Below the pieces are notes generated by a model. That model did no database searches. It saw only the letters and a program-made list of their open reading frames with translations, and had not been told where the DNA came from. DNA of 64,000 bases, from positions 202,617-266,616 of the forward strand of contig NZ_FNXY01000005.1 in NCBI RefSeq assembly GCF_900108855.1, read 5' to 3'. Position 1 is the first letter of the stretch. Each line of letters begins with the position of its first letter. The DNA comes from Dyadobacter koreensis (GTDB lineage: Bacteria > Bacteroidota > Bacteroidia > Cytophagales > Spirosomataceae). Made by a program: the position numbers and the translations under genes. Shown here one piece after another: positions 36,145-44,411 of the stretch.

Positions 36145-38076
36145 ATGAGAATACAGTTACTGTCGATATTTTTTATTTTTTTAGTACTTCAATCCTTTAG
36201 TGTTTACAGCCAGGCTCCCGTTATTACTGACGGGGACTATTGTAAAACAGGAGGAGGGGATTTTTCTGTGACTCCATTTGAAGGTTGCGGAACTCTTACT
36301 GCTACGATAAAGAACAACCTTCCGAGTGCAACAAGTGTTGGTTACAATACCAATTACGATTTAAAAAGCCAACCGAATAATCTAGCCAACGTAACTTCTG
36401 CAACCTATAATGCTCCGGGGACATATACCATTTTACAAGTTGGGAGCCTCCAATCAACAGGATTCACTCTCTGTAAACAGGTTAAGGTTTATGAAAATAA
36501 AGCGATTAATGCGAAACTGGAAGTTTTCTGCAGTATTTTAAAAGTTACAATTGAAGACGATATTGTTGCGAAAGCATATAATACTGTTGAAATTAATTGG
36601 GGCGACGGGCAGAATAATTCTATATGGAAAAGCGGAGATGGTCCTATGACGCGGTCTTATTCAGGAGCTATCCCTAAAATATCAATTCAAGGTAAACATG
36701 GTTCAAATGTTCCTTGTGCGGGTGAAACTAAATTTCTTGATCCGGTTGCTGTCGAAAATTCTATTGAATCCATTCAGATAAAGAGACTTGAAATGCAGTC
36801 TGATGGTAAAATCACGATGCTTTATAATGGTATGGAAAAAGTCTCGACTGAAGTTTTTTATTCCGAGGCTAACGGCAATTACTTAACCACAGGCGAAGTT
36901 CGCAATGTGGCGCAACCCGGAAGTATAGTTTTAGATAAAGGTCTCAGTGCTGAAAAAGAATACAGATTGAAATTGGCTTCTGAAGATAATTGTGGAGGGA
37001 AAAAAGACAGCAGAGAAGTTAAAACAATGGTTCTTGAAGCCACTTCTCAGGAGGGAGAAATTGCATTAAAATGGAACCGCTATCTTGAGGGTAATGATTT
37101 CGTAGGTTATCAACTATTTCGTGATGATGTACCAATTAAAAGTTTCCCGTCTATTGATGATTTAACATTTTCAGATACAGATATTGATTGTAACAAAACC
37201 TATAAATACCAGATTGTTGCTTCTACGAGCCTGGTAAATTCTTTTTCTGCGCCGAAAAGTGAAAAAATGCTTAGCACAATTCCTGATAGGATTAAGGAAG
37301 CGAGCGTTACTGTGGCTGATAATAATTTAATTAGTGCGGATGTTATTTTAGGAGAAAAAGGGGTTACGAATTCATATAATTTAGTCATTGAGCGGGCTCA
37401 GCATGGAAGTGGGAATTTTACGCAGGTTTCAACAGATCAAAATCAGGAACTTCATTTTGAAGATAATACTGTAAATACGGGTTCAACTTCTTATTGCTAT
37501 CGATTTAAGTTCGAAAATTCCTGCCAGCTAAGTACAGAATTTACTGAGCCGGTTTGTTCTATTTTGCTTCGCCAGTCTCCACAGGAACTTACTTGGAATG
37601 ATGCAGTTCCATTTACCGAAGGCCTGGATTCATATGACGTAATTCAAAGCGAATCCGGAGTGCTAACGCCGATGGGACTAAATACGACCTATCCGATTGA
37701 CTTGACAAATCAGCCTAAAACAGAATTTTCTTTCCAGATCAGAGCTAAATCAAAGAGTGGCAGTTTGCTAAGTTTCTCGAATTTAATTAAGTATGAGCAA
37801 AATGTAATGTTGTTGATTCCGGACGCCTTCACGCCAAACGGAGATAACGTCAACGAAAGGTTTGAAATAAAAGGCCTTTTTATCAACTCTTTCCAAATCT
37901 CTGTTTTTAATCGTTGGGGACAAGTCGTGTTTCAATCTGACGACATTTTACAGAGCTGGGACGGAACGATTAATGGTGCCAATGCGCCGGCGGGATATTA
38001 TACATACAAAACCGAAATCAGCGATATTGAAGATAAGCCATTTGTAAAGGAAGGTACTGTTTTACTGATTAGGTAA
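36145..38076 (+). CDS. T9SS-exported protein with gliding-motility CHU_C domain (paralog A)
   Basis: About 643 residues. MRIQLLSIFFIFLVLQSFSVYSQ is a signal peptide; an upstream in-frame ATG at 36115 would lengthen it with an odd N-region. Then come a PKD-like region (NYDLKSQPNNL..., VEINWGDGQNNSIW), fibronectin-type modules with paired cysteines (around SSEDNCGGKKDSREVKTMV and the YCYRFKFENSCQLS region), and a C-terminal domain PDAFTPNGDNVNERFEIKGLFINSFQISVFNRWGQVVFQSDDILQSWDGTINGANAPAGYYTYKTEI...GTVLLIR, the CHU_C/gliding-motility sorting domain. That domain marks type IX secretion and surface or extracellular delivery. Tandem paralog of the gene at 38237. Confidence 0.88.
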   Translation: MRIQLLSIFFIFLVLQSFSVYSQAPVITDGDYCKTGGGDFSVTPFEGCGTLTATIKNNLPSATSVGYNTNYDLKSQPNNLANVTSATYNAPGTYTILQVGSLQSTGFTLCKQVKVYENKAINAKLEVFCSILKVTIEDDIVAKAYNTVEINWGDGQNNSIWKSGDGPMTRSYSGAIPKISIQGKHGSNVPCAGETKFLDPVAVENSIESIQIKRLEMQSDGKITMLYNGMEKVSTEVFYSEANGNYLTTGEVRNVAQPGSIVLDKGLSAEKEYRLKLASEDNCGGKKDSREVKTMVLEATSQEGEIALKWNRYLEGNDFVGYQLFRDDVPIKSFPSIDDLTFSDTDIDCNKTYKYQIVASTSLVNSFSAPKSEKMLSTIPDRIKEASVTVADNNLISADVILGEKGVTNSYNLVIERAQHGSGNFTQVSTDQNQELHFEDNTVNTGSTSYCYRFKFENSCQLSTEFTEPVCSILLRQSPQELTWNDAVPFTEGLDSYDVIQSESGVLTPMGLNTTYPIDLTNQPKTEFSFQIRAKSKSGSLLSFSNLIKYEQNVMLLIPDAFTPNGDNVNERFEIKGLFINSFQISVFNRWGQVVFQSDDILQSWDGTINGANAPAGYYTYKTEISDIEDKPFVKEGTVLLIR

Positions 38077-38236
38077 CTTTCCGTTTACTATATTTTTTAC
38101 AGATATTTTGGTTGAAAATGAAGGACTTAATTGATAGTTTTTTAAATTTGACGCCTTTGTTAATTGACTTGACGTAAACCACTCAGGCGGCGAATACCTT
38201 AAAAGGTTCTGCTGCTACTCTTAAAAATACACACAT

Positions 38237-40162
38237 ATGAAAAGAAAAATACTTTTTATTGCTTTAATCTCGCTAGTGAGATTTAGCTCAGTTCCGGTCT
38301 TTGCTCAGGGACTCTGTAATGTAGGTGGCGGCGGCTTTGACCTTCTCCCTAGAGCAGAAGGCTGCGCACCGTTGACTGTCAATATTAACACCACAATTAA
38401 CGCATCATCGCTTGCATACGCGCAGGAATATGACGGGATGACTGACAGTCCTACATTAATTCGAAATGCTAAACAGTTTACTTATAGAGGAGCTGGAACT
38501 TTTACTATTTTGCAGAGTGCAAACGTTGGAGGAACCGAAGTTTATCATTGTGAAAAGGTAAAAGTTTACGAAAATGCGACTCCTCATACTGAATACACTT
38601 CATGTGGGGGAGGGAAGATTAAAGTCGTTATGACTAAGAATTATGTCCTTGACGCGTATGATCAAGTTGGGATAGACTGGGGAGATGGATCTGGTGAGCA
38701 TATCTGGAATCAAGGAGAATCTCTGGAAATAGAACATATTTACACGAATACTTCGGTAAATCCGACGCTTAAGGTTAGAGGAATATATACCTCGAATTCT
38801 GCTTGTAAAGGAGGTTATCAATGGCCGTTGACGATTAGTTTCCAACAGCCACTACTTAAAAATATCCAGATCAAAAGCGTCGAAATGACTGGAAACGGAC
38901 GCCTTCTGGTAATTTACGAAGGATTGAGCGGAATTTCCACCGATGTAATGTACAGTACCGACGGAACTAATTATCAGATTGGCGGTACCAAAACTTCGGG
39001 CGGAACACAGACTAGCAATTTTAATTTAAATGCTGCTCAGGCATATCAAATTAAACTGGCTTCAAAAGATTTGTGCGGAGGGAAGCTGGATAGTGATTTT
39101 GTGACAAGTATGGCTGTTAAGGGTAGTTCGGCCGACGAAAAAAATGAGATATCCTGGAATAAATATGCCGATAACACCGACTTTGACAGTTATGCCTTGA
39201 TGCGGGATGGAATTGTGCTGCAAACTTTTGATGATATAAACACTACCTCTTTTTCAGACGAGGACGTTCAGTGTGGCGACAATTATGAATACTATATTGT
39301 TGCTAAAACAAAAACAATTACTTCAACCTCGGCGCCGGTAACAGTAAAAACAACATTATCTTCTCCTAAGGCCATTGATCAGGCATTTGTAAACGTCGTG
39401 AGTGATGGACTGATTGAGGTTGCTGCTACAATTCCCGGATCCGGGACGAAAACAAATTATGATTTAGTGGTGGAGAGATCAGAGAACGGCGGAATTTTCA
39501 AGAAAGTGAATACACTTTACGGAGAGGCTACCTATCAGGATTTTGATGTAAAAGTGAATGATTCCGGTTATTGCTATCGTCTTATTTATCAGAATGCTTG
39601 CGGCCAGAGAGCTCCGGCGTCGGAACCTATTTGTTCGATTTTATTAAAAAATCAATCACCTTTGCTGACTTGGAATACTGAAAAGCCGTTTTTAGATGAT
39701 ATTGATTCCTATACAATAATCAGGACTGGCGCGGCTGGATCTAATGATTCCAGAAATGTAAAACTGGCAAGTACGTTTTATCCTGATTTGACCAAACTCA
39801 GCGATCTTTCTTTTACATTTCAAGTCCGGGCAGATTCGAAAAACGGGAATTATCAAAGTTTTTCGAATAGCATTATCTACAAAAGAGACACAGACATTTT
39901 TGCTCCCGATGCTTTCTCTCCAAATGATGATGGCTACAACGATACTTTCGAAGTAAAAGCGGCCATGTTCAAAACATTTAAAATGTCAGTAGTCAATAGG
40001 TGGGGAGAAGTAATTTTTCACTCTGATGATATCACCAAAGGATGGAATGGAATGATTAAGGGAAAACCTGCACCCGTTGGCTCATACATTTGGCGGATCG
40101 AAATTGTTAATAATTTAGACCAAACCGTGAAAAAAAACGGTACTTTTGTGCTCTTGAAATAG
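38237..40162 (+). CDS. T9SS-exported protein with gliding-motility CHU_C domain (paralog B)
   Basis: 641 residues with a signal peptide (cleavage near VFAQ-GL). The layout repeats paralog A: GGGGFDLLPRAEGCAPLTVNINTTI, a PKD-like unit with VGIDWGDGSGEHIW, fibronectin-type segments with the same cysteine positions (KLASKDLCGGKLDSDFV; SGYCYRLIYQNACGQRAP), and the CHU_C tail FAPDAFSPNDDGYNDTFEVKAAMFKTFKMSVVNRWGEVIFHSDDITKGWNGMIKGKPAPVGSYIWRIEI...GTFVLLK. The PNDDGYND segment matches the usual PNxDGxND calcium-type loop. A tandem duplication that has diverged. Likely a surface adhesin or matrix protein; ligand unknown. Confidence 0.9.
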   Translation: MKRKILFIALISLVRFSSVPVFAQGLCNVGGGGFDLLPRAEGCAPLTVNINTTINASSLAYAQEYDGMTDSPTLIRNAKQFTYRGAGTFTILQSANVGGTEVYHCEKVKVYENATPHTEYTSCGGGKIKVVMTKNYVLDAYDQVGIDWGDGSGEHIWNQGESLEIEHIYTNTSVNPTLKVRGIYTSNSACKGGYQWPLTISFQQPLLKNIQIKSVEMTGNGRLLVIYEGLSGISTDVMYSTDGTNYQIGGTKTSGGTQTSNFNLNAAQAYQIKLASKDLCGGKLDSDFVTSMAVKGSSADEKNEISWNKYADNTDFDSYALMRDGIVLQTFDDINTTSFSDEDVQCGDNYEYYIVAKTKTITSTSAPVTVKTTLSSPKAIDQAFVNVVSDGLIEVAATIPGSGTKTNYDLVVERSENGGIFKKVNTLYGEATYQDFDVKVNDSGYCYRLIYQNACGQRAPASEPICSILLKNQSPLLTWNTEKPFLDDIDSYTIIRTGAAGSNDSRNVKLASTFYPDLTKLSDLSFTFQVRADSKNGNYQSFSNSIIYKRDTDIFAPDAFSPNDDGYNDTFEVKAAMFKTFKMSVVNRWGEVIFHSDDITKGWNGMIKGKPAPVGSYIWRIEIVNNLDQTVKKNGTFVLLK

Positions 40163-40197
40163 ACTTAATTTTTAAATCACTTCATAATTTTTTGATT

Positions 40198-40545
40198 ATG
40201 TTTGGAAATATGGCTGACATGATGGGTCTCATGGGTAAAATGAAAGACCTTCAGTCGCGCATGAAAGAGGCGCAGGATGAACTTGCTACAATCGTTGAAT
40301 CGGCAGAGTCTGGCGGAGGAATGGTGCGTGCGACTGTAAACGGACAAAAAACGCTTATTGGTTTAGAAGTTGATAAAGATTTGGTTAATCCGGATGATAA
40401 AGAAATGTTGCAGGATCTGATCGTTGCAGCAGTTAACAAGGCATTCGAAAACATTGAACCAAAAATAAAAGCTCATCTGCAAAAAGCGACCGACGGAGTT
40501 CTTCCCAATATTCCCGGTTTGGACTTAGGGGGATTCATGAAATAA
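40198..40545 (+). CDS. YbaB/EbfC family nucleoid-associated protein
   Basis: 115 residues of the YbaB/EbfC family, small DNA-binding dimers that coat the nucleoid. The N-terminal helix MGLMGKMKDLQSRMKEAQDELATIVESAESGGGMVRATVNGQKTLIGLEVDKDLVNPDDKEMLQDLIVAAVNKAFE is diagnostic. ATG 40198 chosen; an in-frame TTG lies two codons earlier. The usual partner genes (dnaX, recR) are not adjacent; instead a GT2 gene follows 16 bases later. Confidence 0.92.
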   Translation: MFGNMADMMGLMGKMKDLQSRMKEAQDELATIVESAESGGGMVRATVNGQKTLIGLEVDKDLVNPDDKEMLQDLIVAAVNKAFENIEPKIKAHLQKATDGVLPNIPGLDLGGFMK

Positions 40546-40561
40546 TTCCCCTCTTTTACGA

Positions 40562-41602
40562 ATGACTCCATCTGTTGCAATTGTCATCCTGAATTATAAC
40601 GGCAGACATTATCTTGAAAAATTTCTTCCTACTGTGCTTAAACACTCTGAGGGTTATGAAATTTGGGTAGCTGATAACGGATCAACAGATCAATCTTTGG
40701 AATGGCTGAAAGGCCAATATCCTGGTGTTAAAACACTTGTCATTTCTGAAAATAAAGGATACGCGGGAGGTTATAATAAGGCGTTAAGTCAAATTGACGC
40801 CGAATATTACGTCTTATTAAATTCTGATATCGAAGTTACTCCTAACTGGATTGCTCCTGTGATTTCTTTTATGGAGTCGGATCCAAATATCGCCGCCTGC
40901 CAGCCCAAAATAAGGGCATACGATCTGCCAACCCATTTTGAATATGCTGGTGCTGCCGGTGGATACATGGATTATCTCGGATATCCGTTCTGCCGTGGCC
41001 GCATCTTTGATACCCGGGAAGAGGATCTCGGGCAGTATGATGATGTAAAAGATGTTTTTTGGGCAACAGGCGCATGTCTCTTTGTGAGATCAGAAGCCTA
41101 TCATAAAGCAGATGGCTTTGACGAGCGGTTTTTCGCGCACATGGAAGAAATCGATCTTTGCTGGCGTTTATTGAATATTGGTTATCGTATCACTTTTTGT
41201 TCTGAATCAACCGTTTATCATGTCGGCGGCGGTACACTTCATAAGTCGAATCCACGTAAAACATTCCTAAACTATCGAAATAACCTGATCATGCTTTTCA
41301 AAAATCTTCCGAAGGGGAGACGTAAGAAAACATTAGCATTTAGATTAATATTGGATGGAATTTCAAGCGTAAGGTTTATCGCAGCCGGTGCCTGGCCAGA
41401 CGTTTTTGCCATTATTCAGGCACACTTCGCCTTTTATGCACTGATCCCGAAATTATTAAAAGAACAGCAGGGGAGAACGCACTATCGCGCTCCTCTCTAT
41501 TATCGCAGCATTGTCTGGGAATATTTTGTTTTGGGAAAACACCGCTTCTCCCAATTAACTGGCATTACGTTTCCCAAAGAAACTACAATTCCCAAAATGT
41601 AG
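40562..41602 (+). CDS. glycosyltransferase family 2 protein
   Basis: 346 residues of the GT-A fold, GT2 family, rhamnosyl- or galactosyltransferase type. VAIVILNYNGRHYLEKFLPTVLKHS, VADNGSTDQSLEWL, EYYVLLNSDIEVTPNW (with the DxD-like NSD) and KVDVFWATGACLFVRSEAYHKADGFDERFFAHMEEIDLCWRLLNIGY are the conserved blocks; the acidic EEIDLCWR supplies the catalytic base. C-terminal residues 225-320 include a hydrophobic stretch that may associate with the membrane. It presumably adds a sugar to a lipid-linked or surface glycan; the sugar is not known. Its 3' end overlaps the convergent PspC gene by 20 bases. Confidence 0.92.
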   Translation: MTPSVAIVILNYNGRHYLEKFLPTVLKHSEGYEIWVADNGSTDQSLEWLKGQYPGVKTLVISENKGYAGGYNKALSQIDAEYYVLLNSDIEVTPNWIAPVISFMESDPNIAACQPKIRAYDLPTHFEYAGAAGGYMDYLGYPFCRGRIFDTREEDLGQYDDVKDVFWATGACLFVRSEAYHKADGFDERFFAHMEEIDLCWRLLNIGYRITFCSESTVYHVGGGTLHKSNPRKTFLNYRNNLIMLFKNLPKGRRKKTLAFRLILDGISSVRFIAAGAWPDVFAIIQAHFAFYALIPKLLKEQQGRTHYRAPLYYRSIVWEYFVLGKHRFSQLTGITFPKETTIPKM

Positions 41603-41804
41603 GGCTATTATGTCTGCGCCAGTTTTGGCGCATTTCCATCCAGAATGCAAGTACCAGATATATAATGATCGGCGAACCGAACGTCATAAAGGTGGCGTAG
41701 ATAAAATATCGACGGATACTGCTTGCCGGAAAATTGAGCTTTTCACCCATCCTTGCACAAACACCAAATATCTGATTCTCTACAAAATATCGAAAGCGAT
41801 TCAT
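41583..41804 (-). CDS. PspC-domain membrane protein
   Basis: 73 residues. QIFGVCARMGEKLNFPASSIRRYFIYATFMTFGSPIIIYLVLAFWMEM matches the PspC domain, which in E. coli works in the envelope-stress phage-shock response; in Bacteroidota it often stands as a short single-domain protein. One membrane helix (FIYATFMTFGSPIIIYLVLAF). Its last 20 bases overlap the 3' end of the GT2 gene, convergently. Confidence 0.82.
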   Translation of the reverse strand: MNRFRYFVENQIFGVCARMGEKLNFPASSIRRYFIYATFMTFGSPIIIYLVLAFWMEMRQNWRRHNSPTFWEL

Positions 41805-42154
41805 ACCTGATTGGAATAATTAGCTCGGAACTGGCAATTCTCAATGCAATATACAAAAGAGTATTTGAATTTTCAGCGAACAGTTTTTCAATGAATTTAT
41901 GCCGTTAACTTGGAAATTTTCAAATTCTTGGTACAAATAAATTGTTTTCCCAACAATTTTTGTTTCTTTGTGATTGAAGAAATTGTTAGCACGACATTAT
42001 TATTGGGATGCCTCAATAAAAATTGCCAAAATTTATTCTGTTAATTGGTTGAGCCTCCCTTAATTCTTTGGCAGAAGATAATCAAGGTTTTGTAATGAAA
42101 CGTTAGCAACTCTTTATGTATTTTCAACTTATTTCATTTTTTTATTCCACTATT
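41805..42154. other. intergenic region, probable long cold-shock leader
   Basis: AT-rich, without a credible gene. Cold-shock genes usually have long structured 5' leaders, and the 3' part of this gap is the likely leader of the gene at 42155. No clear TAnnTTTG box was found, so the transcription start is uncertain. Confidence 0.4.
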
Positions 42155-42349
42155 ATGCCAACAGGTACTGTAAAATTTTTCAATGAAGCTAAGGGATACG
42201 GCTTCATCGTTGAAGACGACACAAACAGAGACATCTTTGTTCACGTGACAGGATTGGGAGGACTTACTATCCGTGAAAACGACCAGGTTGAATACGAGGT
42301 TGTTGAAGGGAAAAAAGGACTAAACGCTGTTCAAGTTAAAAAAATATAG
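42155..42349 (+). CDS. cold-shock protein (CSD nucleic-acid-binding)
   Basis: 64 residues. GTVKFFNEAKGYGFIVEDDTNRDIFVHVTGLGG is the cold-shock domain: the RNP1 motif KGYGFI and RNP2 motif DIFVHV bind single-stranded RNA or DNA. It melts RNA structure at low temperature. ATG 42155 gives the family start MPTGTVKFF; the longer frame has no support. Long AT-rich 5' region; terminator at 42376. Confidence 0.93.
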   Translation: MPTGTVKFFNEAKGYGFIVEDDTNRDIFVHVTGLGGLTIRENDQVEYEVVEGKKGLNAVQVKKI

Positions 42350-42375
42350 TTTTTTTCTACTTGTCAGAACAAAAA

Positions 42376-42406
42376 AATACCGCAGTTTAAGGTTGCGGTA
42401 TTTTTG
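42376..42406. terminator. bidirectional terminator between cold-shock gene and lysS
   Basis: AATACCGCA (42376-42384) and TGCGGTATT (42394-42402), loop of 9, with A-run before and T-run after. It serves the cold-shock gene and the convergent lysS. Confidence 0.8.
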
Positions 42407-42424
42407 TTTCCAAGTGAATTTAAC

Positions 42425-44140
42425 CTATTCTACCCAGGTTTTGACATCGTCAAGCAAAGGCATTTTTTCATCGATCTTCAATTTCTTACGCATACCTCCG
42501 AGATCGTTGAAAATCTTATTTGGGTTAGCCGCTTTCAGCTGTTCGATCGTAAGAATGTTCATTTTTTGTAAAGCTGGAATCCATACTGCTGGTACGTTAG
42601 CTGCCACATAATCAGCTTCTTTCGCCAATTCCTGTTTCTTCTCAGGACGCATGTGCGGGAAGAAAAGAACTTCCTGGATACTTGAATTATTGGTCAGCAT
42701 CATCGTCAGGCGATCGATACCAATTCCAATTCCTGATGTGGGCGGCATACCATATTCCAGAGAACGAAGGAAATCTTCATCCATTTCCATAGCCTCGTCG
42801 TCTCCGCGTTCTTTTAATTTTAGCTGATCTTCAAAACGTTCACGCTGCTCAATCGGATCATTTAATTCAGAGTACGCATTTGCAATTTCCTTCCCGTTGA
42901 CAAACAATTCAAAGCGCTCAACCATACCTGGTTTTTCACGATGCTTTTTCGTCAAAGGAGACATTTCAACAGGATGATCTGTGATAAAGGTTGGTTGGAT
43001 AATAAATTCTTCCACTTTTTCTCCGAAAATCTCATCGATCAATTTTCCTTTACCCATGCTGTCGTTTACTTCCATTCCCCATGCGCGGCATTGTTCGCGA
43101 ATGGCAGCTTCGTCCAGTTCATAAACGTTCAAGCCTGTATATTGGTGGATGGCGTCTGTAATGCTCAGTCGTGGATAAGGACCGGCAAAATCAAGCTCAG
43201 TCTCTCCAAATTTAACTTTTGTAGTACCATTAACCGCAATTGCAACATTTTCAAGAACTTCCTCTGTCATTTTCATCATCCACAAATAATCTTTGTAAGC
43301 AACGTATAATTCAACAGTCGTAAATTCAGGATTATGCGTACGGTCCATACCTTCATTACGGAATAATTTTCCGAATTCATAAACACCCTCAAATCCACCG
43401 ACGATCAAACGTTTCAGGTGAAGTTCCGTGGCGATACGAAGGAATAAATCAGTATCAAGCGCATTATGATGTGTCTCAAACGGACGTGCAGCAGCGCCAC
43501 CGTGGATCGTTTGTAGAACAGGAGTTTCTACCTCAAGCCATCCTTTGGAATCAAAATAAGAACGCATCGTCGTAATGATCCGCGCACGTTTCTGGAAAAT
43601 CTGACGAACTTCCGGATTCACTATTAAATCAACATAACGCTGACGATAACGTAATTCCGGATCCGTAAATCCATCATAGATATTGCCGTCTTCATCACGT
43701 TTTACAACCGGAAGCGGGCGAAGCGATTTGTTTAAAATTTTGAATTCCTGCACATGTACTGAGATTTCTCCCGTTTGTGTTGTGAATACAAAACCTGTAA
43801 CTCCGATGATATCACCAATATCCAGAAGTTTTTTGAAAACCGTATTATATAACGTTTTATCTTCTCCCGGACAAAGATCGTCACGGCGGAAATAAAGCTG
43901 AATACGATCAGTGCTATCCTGTAACTCTGCAAAAGCGGCGCTTCCCATAATACGGAAACCCATCAAACGGCCTGCAATCGTTACATGTTTATAATCTATC
44001 TTATTGTTTTCGTAGTTCTTAATTATATCAGCAGCAGTAACATTTACTAAAAATTCTTCCGCAGGATAAGGTTCAATCCCCATCTTGATTAATTCTTCGC
44101 GCTTTTGGCGGCGCAATATTTCCTGTTCGCTCAGTAGCAT
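42425..44140 (-). CDS. lysS: lysyl-tRNA synthetase, class II
   Basis: 571 residues. Charges tRNA-Lys with lysine. The N-terminal OB-fold anticodon-binding domain ([33 protein letters not shown]) precedes the class II core: motif 1 [26 protein letters not shown], motif 2 [31 protein letters not shown], motif 3 [19 protein letters not shown]. After the core come about 60 extra residues ([42 protein letters not shown]...), longer than in E. coli and in line with Bacteroidota LysS. A TAATTTTG -7 element lies 53 bases upstream. Confidence 0.96.
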   Translation of the reverse strand: MLLSEQEILRRQKREELIKMGIEPYPAEEFLVNVTAADIIKNYENNKIDYKHVTIAGRLMGFRIMGSAAFAELQDSTDRIQLYFRRDDLCPGEDKTLYNTVFKKLLDIGDIIGVTGFVFTTQTGEISVHVQEFKILNKSLRPLPVVKRDEDGNIYDGFTDPELRYRQRYVDLIVNPEVRQIFQKRARIITTMRSYFDSKGWLEVETPVLQTIHGGAAARPFETHHNALDTDLFLRIATELHLKRLIVGGFEGVYEFGKLFRNEGMDRTHNPEFTTVELYVAYKDYLWMMKMTEEVLENVAIAVNGTTKVKFGETELDFAGPYPRLSITDAIHQYTGLNVYELDEAAIREQCRAWGMEVNDSMGKGKLIDEIFGEKVEEFIIQPTFITDHPVEMSPLTKKHREKPGMVERFELFVNGKEIANAYSELNDPIEQRERFEDQLKLKERGDDEAMEMDEDFLRSLEYGMPPTSGIGIGIDRLTMMLTNNSSIQEVLFFPHMRPEKKQELAKEADYVAANVPAVWIPALQKMNILTIEQLKAANPNKIFNDLGGMRKKLKIDEKMPLLDDVKTWVE

Positions 44141-44192
44141 TTTATGGCAATATTTATGAAAATGATAACTCTTTGAGTTGCAAAAGAGTGCG

Positions 44193-44200
44193 CAAAATTA
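44193..44200 (-). promoter_or_regulatory. -7 element of lysS
   Basis: Minus strand reads TAATTTTG, matching TAnnTTTG, 53 bases before the lysS ATG. No clear -33 TTTG. Confidence 0.5.
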
Positions 44201-44411
44201 GCATTTTTTACTGTTAATACCGAAGTTAAGTAAAGGAAGATCGTGTTGTTAGACAAAAAGGGGAATTTTAACTGGCATATAAATTGTATTAAATCCAGTA
44301 CCACTATTTGGTCATAATTACTTAGTATCCGCTAAGTTTATTTTGGTTACCTGTATCGTGGTAAGTTTAATAAAAACAACTATTTTTATTGTAAACAGTC
44401 CCTATCTCTTC

